64,000 nucleotides of DNA from Pseudomonas sp. ICMP 561 (lineage in GTDB: Bacteria > Pseudomonadota > Gammaproteobacteria > Pseudomonadales > Pseudomonadaceae), in the NCBI RefSeq assembly GCF_002699985.1, contig NZ_LKBT01000001.1, positions 124,001-188,000 of the forward strand, in the 5' to 3' direction. The notes under the pieces are model-generated. The model ran no database searches. It was given only the letters and a program-made list of their open reading frames with translations, and was not told the origin of the DNA. Both the position numbers and the translations under genes were made by a program. This document shows positions 8,666 to 16,683 of the stretch, piece by piece; position 1 is the first letter of the stretch, and every line of letters starts with the position of its first letter.

Positions 8666-9637
8666 ATGGGTCGAGTCGTTGCCGCTGCGGTGTACAGTGC
8701 AGGCAAGAAAGTCACCGATATCAGTCTCGAAGAAGGCGCAGCCTGGGCCGCAAAACCCGGTCATTTTGTCTGGATCGGTCTGGAGCAACCGACTGCCACT
8801 GAGCTCTGCAGCCTCAAGGAGCAGTTCAAACTACATGAGCTGGCCCTTGAAGATGCCCTTGAAGTACACAGCCGCCCCAAGCTGGAAACCTTCGGCGACG
8901 CGCTGTTTATCGTCACCTACGCACCGGTCAGAGAGAACGGCAAACTGACGTTTGTTGAAACTCATATATTTGCCGGCAAGGGCTACATCATCACCTCGCG
9001 CAATGGTCACTCAAAGTCCTATGGACTGGTACGCCAGCGCTGTGAAGCGCGGCCGTTGCTGCTGGAGCATGGCGAAGACTTCGTGCTCTATGCCCTGCTG
9101 GATTTCGTGACGGAAAATTATCAGCCAGTCACAGAGTCTATCCATTGCGAACTGGAAGAGCTGGAGCACAGCGTGCTGACCGGGGCGTTGAAAGAGAGCG
9201 ATATCCAGCGCATCCATAGTTTGCGTCGAGACCTGTTGCGCCTGTGGCGTTACGTAGCGCCGATGGTGGAAGTCGGCGAAGAACTACAGAAACTCAGCTT
9301 TCCCTTCATCGACAAAAATATGCGGCCGTACTTCCGCGATGTGGAAATCCACGTCAAACGGCAAATGGAAGATTTGGGCAACCTGCGTGATATCGCCAGT
9401 CAGACCATCGAGATTGGCCTGCTGCTGGAGTCGTCACGGCAGAGCATCGTGCAACGCAAGTTTGCGGCCTACGCAGCGATCCTTGCTGTGCCGACAGCCA
9501 TTGCGGGCATTTACGGGATGAACTTCGAGAACATGCCGGAGCTGACCTGGCACTACGGCTATTACGTGGTGCTGGGCACGATAGCGACGGTGTGTGGCGG
9601 ACTGTTCGCAAGCTTCAAGCGTTCAGGCTGGCTTTGA
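8666..9637 (+). CDS. corA: CorA-type magnesium/cobalt transporter
   Basis: A 323-aa CorA protein. The C-terminal pair of membrane helices carries the signature YGMN at the pore entrance (about residues 285-288), followed by ENMPEL. The N-terminal cytoplasmic funnel is intact. I chose the ATG at 8666, which gives the usual MGRVVAAAVYS start; the open frame runs 22 codons further upstream into non-conserved sequence. It moves Mg2+ (and Co2+/Ni2+) across the inner membrane as a pentamer. It stands alone between REP-rich spacers. Confidence 0.93.
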   Translation: MGRVVAAAVYSAGKKVTDISLEEGAAWAAKPGHFVWIGLEQPTATELCSLKEQFKLHELALEDALEVHSRPKLETFGDALFIVTYAPVRENGKLTFVETHIFAGKGYIITSRNGHSKSYGLVRQRCEARPLLLEHGEDFVLYALLDFVTENYQPVTESIHCELEELEHSVLTGALKESDIQRIHSLRRDLLRLWRYVAPMVEVGEELQKLSFPFIDKNMRPYFRDVEIHVKRQMEDLGNLRDIASQTIEIGLLLESSRQSIVQRKFAAYAAILAVPTAIAGIYGMNFENMPELTWHYGYYVVLGTIATVCGGLFASFKRSGWL

Positions 9638-9715
9638 AGCCGCGCATATCCGTAGGGGCATCGCGCCAACCGGTGGAGCTGTGGAGCGCCCGCCTCGCGC
9701 AGCAAACATAGGACC

Positions 9716-9787
9716 TGTAGGAGCTGCCGAAGGCTGCGATCGCGGTGTTTCAGGAGAAATGCTTCGCAGCCCTCGGCAGCTCCTACA
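9716..9787. repeat. REP pair, GCTGCCGAAGGCTGCGA family
   Basis: TGTAGGAGCTGCCGAAGGC is inverted as CCTCGGCAGCTCCTACA. Same family as the elements at 21581, 25214 and 42576. Confidence 0.85.
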
Positions 9788-9827
9788 GAAAATGCATTTC
9801 AATCCAGAGGTTTGCATTTTGTTTGAT

Positions 9828-9914
9828 CGGAGTGAGCTTGCTCGCGATTCGGTCTGTCATTCGATGCATATATTGCCTGTCCTGACGCAATCGCGGGCAA
9901 GCGCGCTCCTACAA
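9828..9914. repeat. REP pair, GCTTGCCCGCGAT family
   Basis: GAGCTTGCTCGCGATTC is paired with ATCGCGGGCAAGCGCGCTCC. The left arm is shorter than the right. Together with the adjacent REP pair it fills the corA-amidotransferase gap of about 350 bp, where I see no gene. Confidence 0.75.
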
Positions 9915-9985
9915 ACGGCATCTCAATTCAGCGATATACATGTAGTTTGACAGGAGCGGCTTGCGCCGCGAGGGATCAACGCACT

Positions 9986-10705
9986 TTAAACCGCAGCTTT
10001 ATGCTGCACGAACCGCATCATCCATTCGGCTACTGTCTGACCGTGATGGTCATGCTCAAGGCTGGCGATACCAGACTGGTAAACCTTCTCGCCCAGACAG
10101 GCCTGACGAATATCCAGCAGGGTCCGGGAGTAATCGTGAATGAATTCCGGATGTCCCTGGAAGCACAACACCTGATCATTGATGTGGTACGCCGCAAACG
10201 GGCAGAACTCGCTCGAAGCAATGACCGTAGCGTTTTCCGGCAAAGCGGTGACCTGATCCTGATGACTGATCAGCAGGGTCAGTTTGTCCATGGCCGGCGT
10301 CATCCATGGCGTTGCAGGTGCCAGCTCGTAGTGATGGATACCGACGCCCCAGCCTTTGCTTGCCCGCTCACTTTTACCTCCCAGCAGCAACGCCAGCAAC
10401 TGGTGACCGAAGCAGATACCGAGCAGTTTGTCGCCGCGCTGATAAAGCTCCAGCAAATAGACTTTCAGGGTTTGAATCCACGGATCAGTGCCAAACGAGT
10501 CAGCTTTGCTGCCGGTCACCAGATACGCGTCAAAGCGCTTGCCTTCGGGTGGGTATACACCCTGCATCACGTTGTAGACCTCGAACTCGGCGGCAATGGG
10601 TTGCCGTGCGAAGAGCCGTTCGAACATCCGCCCATACCCCTGATATTGGTCTACCAGCTCAGGGCGAAGGACGTCGGTTTCCAGAATGCAGATGCGTAGC
10701 GGCAT
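9986..10705 (-). CDS. class I glutamine amidotransferase-like protein
   Basis: A 239-aa GATase1 protein of the GMP-synthase-like group. The nucleophile elbow GICFGHQ has Cys98. The partner His and Glu lie in FQGHPEF near residue 190. It stands alone, without a synthase domain, so it may deaminate glutamine for a partner encoded elsewhere or hydrolyse a gamma-glutamyl compound such as gamma-glutamyl-putrescine (PuuD-like). Sequence alone does not decide. The start is the ATG at 10705. Confidence 0.87.
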   Translation of the reverse strand: MPLRICILETDVLRPELVDQYQGYGRMFERLFARQPIAAEFEVYNVMQGVYPPEGKRFDAYLVTGSKADSFGTDPWIQTLKVYLLELYQRGDKLLGICFGHQLLALLLGGKSERASKGWGVGIHHYELAPATPWMTPAMDKLTLLISHQDQVTALPENATVIASSEFCPFAAYHINDQVLCFQGHPEFIHDYSRTLLDIRQACLGEKVYQSGIASLEHDHHGQTVAEWMMRFVQHKAAV

Positions 10706-11228
10706 AAAAAGTACCTGAAACGGTCAAGGCGATAGTGCGCGGCCCAAGCCTGCCTTGAACGGGTATGCCAAGGCAAGCGCCGGTTGCCGGGTCTGTGCAT
10801 CATTACCTGAACCATCGCTGTACCGCGTGCATTTTTAGCAACCGGTATTTTGTAACGTTGGTACAACAGTAATGACCGACGTAGGAATATTCCGACACCG
10901 ACGAACGGTAGGTCGGCACTAATCAGGCTGAAAAAATGCCCGACCTGTCTAGCAAGGGAACATGCGCCCCGTTAACCGCAGTTCCTATAACTGGTTATTC
11001 GTATGAGTTGGTCATACATACGAAATGGTTCTAAACAACAACGACCTTGGACTCTAAGGTTAATTTTGTAGCAACAGTAGCGCGATAAAAACTATATGCG
11101 GCGCTCGGGTTGTCGGCGGCTTTGCCGGACCGGTTGCTCAAAGAAACACCTTTGCCAGCTGCCCGAACATTATCAATACATTCGGTGAGCTTTTGTCGCT
11201 CAGGAATAACAAAAAAAGGCAGATAGCC
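10706..11228. other. intergenic region of 523 bp, no convincing gene, one dyad
   Basis: No open frame here looks coding. It contains an 8-bp inverted repeat TTCGTATG (10998-11005) / CATACGAA (11017-11024) separated by 11 bp, a possible regulator site. The 3' part probably holds the promoter and leader of the microprotein at 11229. Confidence 0.4.
11205..11212 (+). promoter_or_regulatory. candidate Hfq/Crc A-rich target
   Basis: AATAACAA fits the AAYAAYAA motif bound by Hfq-Crc in Pseudomonas catabolite repression. It lies directly before the AAAGGC ribosome site of the 31-aa open frame. Motif match only. Confidence 0.4.
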
Positions 11229-11324
11229 ATGTTCAAGCATTCGAAAGTACGTCAAGCCGGGCTTATCTTGTTCGCCACTACCCTGCTGTTGATCTTGCCG
11301 AATATGACTCGTCTATTCGGCTGA
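11229..11324 (+). CDS. candidate membrane microprotein, 31 aa
   Basis: The short frame encodes MFKHSKVRQAG followed by a single hydrophobic helix and the end NMTRLFG. The basic N-terminus followed by about 15 hydrophobic residues is the pattern of a single-pass membrane peptide. A ribosome site (AAAGGC) lies about 10 nt before the ATG. It is 95 nt upstream of the rhodanese-like gene and in the same direction. It is too short for most gene finders, and I know of no function. Confidence 0.5.
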   Translation: MFKHSKVRQAGLILFATTLLLILPNMTRLFG

Positions 11325-11419
11325 CAGGCTTTGCAGCAGTAAACCCAGACGACTGCGCCCTACCGGGCGACGATTATCTGTGCCAGTCTTTGCTCATCTA
11401 TGAAAGGAGGCATTTGGTG

Positions 11420-11791
11420 ATGGGTAAATGGATAGCGCTTGGGCTCTTACTCTGCACCGGTAGCGCCGCCGCAGGTGATGTCGAACAAGCGGTTGCCGTA
11501 GCAGCGCTCAAGGAAGGGAAACTGGCCGTCGATGTGCGCAGCCAGACTGACTACGACGCGGGCACTGTACTCAACGCGGTACGCGTAGAGGAGCGACGTC
11601 TGGTCAATCAAATGAAGCAGGTGCTCAATGACCGCAACGTGGTGTTTGTGGTGTTCAGCAGCAGCAACGAAAAAGCCAGCAAAGCTCAGGACAAACTGAA
11701 CAGGGCCGGTTATTACAGCGTTATCAATGGTGGCAACTATGAAGAGCTGCACAACGCTCTTTACGACACCAGCGACGACCCGGCGGAGTAA
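11420..11791 (+). CDS. periplasmic rhodanese-like protein lacking the catalytic Cys
   Basis: A 123-124-aa protein with a signal peptide (residues 1-18, cleavage after SAAA). A rhodanese fold follows: LAVDVRSQTDYDAGTV near 35-50, then VVFVVFSSSNEKAS at 74-87 where the sulfurtransferase Cys should be. After the signal peptide there is no cysteine at all, so it cannot transfer sulfur by the normal mechanism. GGAGG at 11406 precedes ATG 11420; GTG 11417 is an alternative. Its end overlaps the ribosome site of the next gene, which suggests coupling. Confidence 0.75.
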   Translation: MGKWIALGLLLCTGSAAAGDVEQAVAVAALKEGKLAVDVRSQTDYDAGTVLNAVRVEERRLVNQMKQVLNDRNVVFVVFSSSNEKASKAQDKLNRAGYYSVINGGNYEELHNALYDTSDDPAE

Positions 11792-11795
11792 TGGC

Positions 11796-12611
11796 TTGCG
11801 TTTTATTCTTTCCCTCGCAGCGCTGACACTCGTCCCGCAACTCTCCCTGCAAGCTGCACAGCTCAGAATCGAACGATCTCATGGAGTCGAAACCTGGGAG
11901 ACTCGTCAGCTGCTCGTACACCCACAGATTCAGACCATCCAGATCAGCGAGGATGTCGCCTACAAACGTGACATGAGCTATCGCGCCATTCCTCTTGTAG
12001 CGCTGCTGGAGGGTGTTACAGCACAGGATCACCTGCAGGCGGTTGCGACCGACGGATTCGCCGCGGAAATACCCGCAGCACCGGTGGTACAACCCAAAGG
12101 TTCGAAAGCATGGCTGGCCATTGAGGACCCGGCTCATCCTTGGCCAGCGCTGAGCAACGGTTCGCAAAGCGCTGGACCGTTCTATCTGGTGTGGACAGCC
12201 CCCTCGGCCGACAATATTGGCCGCGAAGAATGGCCGTATGCGATGAGCACGTTGCGAGTGCTGGCGTCCGTCAGCGAGCGCTTTCCCGCGTTGCTACCCG
12301 ACCCGACACTGGCGGCTGAAGATCCGGTAAACAAAGGTTTCGCGCTGTTCCAGAAGAATTGCCTGGCCTGTCATCGCCTCAACGCTGCCGGGGATTCACA
12401 ACTGGGCCCTGACCTGAACCTGCCGCACAGCCCAACCGAATACTTCAGCGCCGGGTACCTGCGCCAATACATTCGCAACCCGCAAAGCCTGCGCGAATGG
12501 CCGCAAGGCAAGATGCCGTCCATCCCGAAGGAAGTCTTGTCCGATACCGAACTGGATCAGGTGATTGCTTATCTGGAGCACATGGCGGCGCGGCGTAAGG
12601 CGGGAGAATAA
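11796..12611 (+). CDS. sulfite-oxidase-fold protein fused to cytochrome c
   Basis: I chose the TTG at 11796 as start. GGAG at 11785-11788 lies 7 nt before it, inside the end of the rhodanese-like gene, and the product then begins with a clean signal peptide (LRFILSLAALTLVPQLSLQA). The mature protein has an N-terminal domain like the molybdopterin-binding fold of sulfite oxidase (SYRAIPLVALLEG; PAAPVV; AWLAIED). A class I cytochrome c domain follows with CLACH at residues 189-193 and a probable haem Met at 240 (KMPSIP). It likely passes electrons in the periplasm; the donor is unknown. No cofactor cysteine is obvious in the N-terminal domain. Confidence 0.78.
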   Translation: MRFILSLAALTLVPQLSLQAAQLRIERSHGVETWETRQLLVHPQIQTIQISEDVAYKRDMSYRAIPLVALLEGVTAQDHLQAVATDGFAAEIPAAPVVQPKGSKAWLAIEDPAHPWPALSNGSQSAGPFYLVWTAPSADNIGREEWPYAMSTLRVLASVSERFPALLPDPTLAAEDPVNKGFALFQKNCLACHRLNAAGDSQLGPDLNLPHSPTEYFSAGYLRQYIRNPQSLREWPQGKMPSIPKEVLSDTELDQVIAYLEHMAARRKAGE

Positions 12612-12639
12612 CGATAAGCGCGGTGTGGGTCTGGCCCGC

Positions 12640-12704
12640 CTCGCGAACAAGTTCGCTCCTACCGGTTCAGCACCGTGTCAGGTAGGAGGCAACTTGTTGG
12701 CGAG
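12640..12704. repeat. REP-like palindrome, copy 1
   Basis: CTCGCGAACAAGTTCGCTCC is paired with an imperfect GGAGGCAACTTGTTGGCGAG across a short loop. It lies inside the first unit of the duplication described at 12512-12960. Confidence 0.7.
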
Positions 12705-12750
12705 AGGGCTTGATGCGGTGATTCGCATGGCGCCTCGGCATCAATGGCTG

Positions 12751-12943
12751 ATGCCTTCCATCCCGAAGGAAGTCTTGTCAGATACTGAACTGGATCAGGT
12801 TATCTGGAGCACATGGTGGCGCGGCGTAAGGCGGGGGAATAACGAGAAGCGCAGTGTGGGGTCTGGCCAGCCTCGCGAACAAGTTCGCTCCTACCGGTTC
12901 AGCACCGTGTCCGGTAGGAGGCAACTTGTTGGCGAGGGGCTTG
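12751..12943 (+). pseudogene. duplicated, frameshifted 3' fragment of the cytochrome c gene
   Basis: From ATGCCTTCCATCCCGAAGG this repeats the end of the upstream cytochrome gene (from 12513) and its downstream REP, with scattered substitutions. Relative to the original it lacks 7 nt in the codons for QVIAYL, which breaks the frame. It encodes only about 20 residues of the haem-domain C-terminus and cannot be functional. A long open frame across this stretch is a by-product of the duplication. Confidence 0.8.
12872..12936. repeat. REP-like palindrome, copy 2
   Basis: Second copy of the CTCGCGAACAAGTTCGCTCC palindrome, carried within the duplicated unit. Confidence 0.7.
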
Positions 12944-12971
12944 CATCAATGGCTGATGCCGCCCCTGGCGA

Positions 12972-13790
12972 TCACTGATGCTGGGCTTGCATCATGACCT
13001 TCGGTGCGCCAACCATCGGCGACACCAGTACCTTGGCGTGCATCTGTTCGCTGCCACCGCCGCGGCGCATACCGCGTACCGGGCAGGCATCGAGATAATC
13101 CAGACCTACTGCCAGTTTCAGGTGACGCTCCGGGATCGCCAGCTGGTTGGTCACGTCAAAGCTGTACCAGGCGTCTTCAATCCACGCCTCAGCCCAGGCA
13201 TGACTGGAAAGATGTTCGCTGTCTTCGCTGTACAAATAACCGGACACATATCGCGACGGAATCCCGAGGCTGCGTGTACAGGCCAGGAACGCATGGGTGT
13301 GGTCCTGACAAACACCTGTCCGTCCCGCAAAGGCCTGCGCTGCGCAAGTATCGACCTCGGTAGACCCCGGCGTGTAGGTAATGTACTGATTCAACGCGTG
13401 CATCAGATCAATCAATGCCGTGCGGTCCTTGCGCGTTTTGCACTGCTGACTGGCAAAGGCACGAATGGCTTCATCAGGCTCCGTCAGACGCGTGAAACGC
13501 AGGAACGGCAGCGGAGACTGACTTTCATGTTCGGCTTCACGCTTCTCGTCGATTTCAACCTGGCCGCGCGCGCCGATAATGATCGCCTCGTGGGGCTCAT
13601 CCATGCTCAACACATGCAGGATGTTGCCAAACGGATCGATCTGCGCGCGCACCGGGCGCGGCAGGGTCAGTTGCCAGCTGAGCACTTGCTGGCGCTCGCT
13701 GTCGTGCGGTGTCAGACGTAAATACTGGATGCTTGCGCGGACCTGATCCTCATAGTGATAGGTGGTCTCGTGGCTAATTGAGAGTCTCAT
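12972..13790 (-). CDS. transglutaminase-like cysteine protease/peptidase
   Basis: A 272-aa protein with an N-terminal beta domain (SISHETTYHYEDQVRAS) and a papain-like transglutaminase core. The triad is Cys161 (TGVCQDH), His197 (SSHAWAEAW) and Asp212 (SFDVTN). It is the last gene of a three-gene operon; its ATG overlaps the stop of the alpha-E gene as ATGA. In this operon family it is predicted to cut or re-form amide bonds in a peptide product of the ATP-grasp partner. No signal peptide, so it acts in the cytoplasm. Confidence 0.9.
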   Translation of the reverse strand: MRLSISHETTYHYEDQVRASIQYLRLTPHDSERQQVLSWQLTLPRPVRAQIDPFGNILHVLSMDEPHEAIIIGARGQVEIDEKREAEHESQSPLPFLRFTRLTEPDEAIRAFASQQCKTRKDRTALIDLMHALNQYITYTPGSTEVDTCAAQAFAGRTGVCQDHTHAFLACTRSLGIPSRYVSGYLYSEDSEHLSSHAWAEAWIEDAWYSFDVTNQLAIPERHLKLAVGLDYLDACPVRGMRRGGGSEQMHAKVLVSPMVGAPKVMMQAQHQ

Positions 13791-14746
13791 GCAGCCTCCA
13801 GGTAAGAAGTGTGAATAGCGTTACCCAATTGGGCCAGCAAAGGGATGAATTCGTTCAACCACTCGTGCAAGCCCTCCTCCAGTATTTCGTCGATCCCGGT
13901 GTAGCGCAGACGTGCATCCAGCTCAGCGGCCAGACGTTGCGCAGGTCGGCCATTGGCGCCCGGCAGGCTGGCAAGGATCTGATCCAGCTCTTCAAGACAT
14001 GCACTCAGCGAACGGGGTACGTCGGGGCGCAACAAAAGCAGCTCTGCAACATGCCTCGCGGCTGGCGCATCGCGATACAGCTCCGTGTAGGCTTCGAAGG
14101 ACGACAATGCCCTCAGCAGCGCGCTCCACTGGTAATAACCATGAGCCGAGCTGTCGGCGTCCACATTGGTGTCAGTACCACGCAGCTCGAGCATTTCATA
14201 GCGCGCATCGAGCATGCGCATGGTGTTGTCGGCGCGCTCGATGAATATGCCCAGCCGAATGAAACGGAATGCGTCATGACGCATGATCGTGCCATATGTG
14301 GCACCACGAAACAGGTGCGAACGCTCCTTGACCCACTCGCAGAAACGACTCATGCCATAACGGGTCAGGCCTTGTTCGGCGATGCCGCGAATCTCCAGCC
14401 AGGTGGAGTTGATGTTCTCCCACATGTCCGCGGTGATTCGGCCACGTACCGCATGGGCACTGGCCCGTGCGGCGCCCAGACAGCTGTAAATACTGGCCGG
14501 GTTGCTCGCGTCCAGCGCGAAAAAATGCAACAGGCGTTCGGCGTGCAGCTCACCGTGACGCTCCAGGTAATGATCCAGCGTGCCGGTGATGAGCAGTGGC
14601 ATGGCCAGCTCATCGAGCCCGTCACCCCGCCCATCCTGAGGCATCAAAGACAGCGAGTAACTGACGTCCAGCATCCGCGCGAGGTTTTCGGCTCGCTCCA
14701 GATAACGCGACATCCAATACAAATCCGAGGCAGTTCTACTTAGCAT
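13787..14746 (-). CDS. alpha-E domain protein (DUF403)
   Basis: A 319-aa all-helical protein beginning MLSRTASDLYWMSRYLERAEN, the hallmark of the alpha-E family. It has no known activity. It is always met beside circularly permuted ATP-grasp and transglutaminase-like genes, as here (ATG 12 nt after the ATP-grasp stop; ATGA overlap with the transglutaminase). It is probably a partner or scaffold for the peptide-ligase step. Confidence 0.92.
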   Translation of the reverse strand: MLSRTASDLYWMSRYLERAENLARMLDVSYSLSLMPQDGRGDGLDELAMPLLITGTLDHYLERHGELHAERLLHFFALDASNPASIYSCLGAARASAHAVRGRITADMWENINSTWLEIRGIAEQGLTRYGMSRFCEWVKERSHLFRGATYGTIMRHDAFRFIRLGIFIERADNTMRMLDARYEMLELRGTDTNVDADSSAHGYYQWSALLRALSSFEAYTELYRDAPAARHVAELLLLRPDVPRSLSACLEELDQILASLPGANGRPAQRLAAELDARLRYTGIDEILEEGLHEWLNEFIPLLAQLGNAIHTSYLEAA

Positions 14747-14758
14747 TGGCAGGCATCC

Positions 14759-16168
14759 TTAATCCTCGACCACCCAGGTGTCTTTTGTTCCGCCACCTTG
14801 AGACGAGTTCACCACCAGCGAGCCTTCACGCAGCGCGACTCGGGTAAGCCCGCCGGGTACGACGCGGGTTTCACGACCAGAAAGGACAAATGGGCGCAAA
14901 TCGATATGGCGCGGTGCGATGCCGTTCTCGACAAATGTCGGACAGGTCGACAGGCACAACGTCGGTTGCGCGATGTAAGCGTGTGGCTTGGCTTTGATGC
15001 GGGCGCGGAACGACTCGATTTCCGCAGCCGTCGAAGCTGGCCCCACCAGCATGCCGTAACCGCCCGACCCTTGAGTCTCTTTGACCACCAGTTCCGGCAG
15101 ATTGGCCAGCACATGGGACAGGTCAGCAGGCTTGCGGCATTGCCAGGTCGGCACATTCTGCAAGATCGGTTCTTCATCCAGATAGAAACGGATCATGTCC
15201 GTGACATAGGGATAAACCGACTTGTCGTCTGCGACACCTGTACCGATTGCGTTTGCCAACACCACATTTCCTGAGCGATAGGCCGACAGCAGGCCTGGCA
15301 CACCCAGCATCGAATCAGGGTTAAATGCCAATGGATCGAGGAATGCGTCGTCTAGACGACGGTAGATAACATCCACCGCTTTCGGTCCATCAGTCGTGCG
15401 CATGAACACGCGATCATCACGCACGAACAGATCCGCACCCTCAACCAGCTCAACACCCATTTCCCGGGCAAGAAACGCATGCTCGAAAAACGCACTGTTG
15501 AAGCGGCCCGGTGTGAGTACAACCACGCTCGGATTATCCAGCGGACTGGAGCTCTTCAACGTGTCGAGGAGCAGATTCGGGTAGTGATCGATAGGCGCAA
15601 TGCGCTGCGCGGCGAACAGCTCGGGGAACAGCCGCATCATCATCTTGCGGTCTTCGAGCATATAACTCACGCCGCTCGGCGTGCGCAGGTTGTCTTCCAG
15701 CACGTAGTAAGTGCCGTCACCATCACGCACCAGGTCGACCCCGGAGATGTGCGAATAAAGGTCGCGGTGCAGATTCAGGCCCTGCATCGCCAACTGGTAT
15801 TGCTCGTTGGCCAGCACCTGTTCGGCGGGGATAACCCCTGCCTTGATAATCCGCTGCTCGTGATAGAGGTCGGCAAGGAACATGTTCAGCGCCTTGACGC
15901 GCTGGATACAGCCTCGCTCAACCACCCGCCACTCGCTGGCCGGAATGCTGCGTGGAATCGTGTCGAAAGGAATCAGGCGCTCGGTGCCCTGCTCATCACC
16001 ATAGAGCGTGAACGTAATCCCGGCGCGATGAAACAATAGATCGGCTTCACGCCTGCGCTGAGCCAGGAGCTCAGGGGGCGTCTCACCCAACCAACGGGCA
16101 AATTCCCGGTAATGCGGGCGGACTATACCGCCAGCATCGTACATCTCATCATAAAAGGTGCGGATCAT
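14759..16168 (-). CDS. circularly permuted type 2 ATP-grasp protein
   Basis: A 469-aa protein opening with FYDEMYDAGGIVRPHYREF. It contains the family blocks GIIPAEQ-like VIPAEQVLANEQYQ, LEDNLRTPSGVSYMLEDR and LVVKETQGSGGYGMLVGP, and ends in ALREGSLVVNSSQGGGTKDTWV. ATP-grasp enzymes join carboxylates to amines at the cost of ATP. This permuted type is predicted to make a peptide or peptide tag. It is the first gene of the operon; AAGGAG lies 9 nt before the ATG. No experimental role is known to me. Confidence 0.92.
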   Translation of the reverse strand: MIRTFYDEMYDAGGIVRPHYREFARWLGETPPELLAQRRREADLLFHRAGITFTLYGDEQGTERLIPFDTIPRSIPASEWRVVERGCIQRVKALNMFLADLYHEQRIIKAGVIPAEQVLANEQYQLAMQGLNLHRDLYSHISGVDLVRDGDGTYYVLEDNLRTPSGVSYMLEDRKMMMRLFPELFAAQRIAPIDHYPNLLLDTLKSSSPLDNPSVVVLTPGRFNSAFFEHAFLAREMGVELVEGADLFVRDDRVFMRTTDGPKAVDVIYRRLDDAFLDPLAFNPDSMLGVPGLLSAYRSGNVVLANAIGTGVADDKSVYPYVTDMIRFYLDEEPILQNVPTWQCRKPADLSHVLANLPELVVKETQGSGGYGMLVGPASTAAEIESFRARIKAKPHAYIAQPTLCLSTCPTFVENGIAPRHIDLRPFVLSGRETRVVPGGLTRVALREGSLVVNSSQGGGTKDTWVVED

Positions 16169-16518
16169 GCCGTACTCCTTGTCACCACGGACACCAAAGG
16201 CCTTCGCAAGGCCCGTGCCATCGGCATAAACGCTTAAATATCAACTGGTTATATAAACATCGAAAGCCCGCCGCACCATTCCTGTGCAAGAAGCTTCCCA
16301 ACCAGTTCTCCTACGCCTCATTCGGAAGCGTCATTCAACCGCAAAAGCTATGACCAGCATAGCCAGAGTTGATTTCACGAGACGATATCGTTTGTCGATA
16401 ATCAGCGACATCCGAAACACACCGAATTTGTATGCCCCGTTTCAAGTCGCTGTCGAAAAAAACGAGCGTGATGCCAGTATCGACTTCCAGGCGGGCTGCC
16501 CTTACCGAACTTCCCTTT

Positions 16519-16545
16519 GAGCCACTCACTGAGTGGCTCTTTTTT
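16519..16545 (+). terminator. strong rho-independent terminator without an assigned gene
   Basis: GAGCCACTCA/CTGAGTGGCTC form an almost continuous stem followed by TTTTTTTG on the plus strand. Confidence 0.75.
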
Positions 16546-16614
16546 GTCTGCCATAAACTGAGCCCACACTGGTCACAGCCGACGAATACTCTTTTTTAGG
16601 TTTAGAACATACAA

Positions 16615-16660
16615 ACTAAAACCGGCCAATCCCCAGGCATATACCTGGCAATTGACCGGT
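16615..16660 (-). terminator. terminator of the rraB-like gene
   Basis: On the minus strand ACCGGTCAAT ... ATTGGCCGGT encloses an inner CCAGGTATATGCCTGG hairpin and is followed by TTTAGTTTG. Confidence 0.7.
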
Positions 16661-16683
16661 GATTCAACATGTCATAGCGCGTT

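Larger units (their letters stand above)
16169..16683. other. intergenic region of about 515 bp, possible small transcript
   Basis: No gene is convincing. A plus-strand terminator lies at 16519-16545, with no annotated plus-strand gene upstream of it. A short frame from ATG 16349 ends exactly at the terminator but lacks a ribosome site. A small RNA is an equal possibility. Confidence 0.35.

Noticed and set aside
12565..12978. 137-aa open frame across the duplicated region
   Set aside because: It is produced by the frameshifted copies of the cytochrome tail and REP DNA, with no ribosome site of its own.
16284..16520. 78-aa frame before the orphan terminator
   Set aside because: Poor start and unusual composition. 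I prefer a small RNA, but cannot exclude a short protein.
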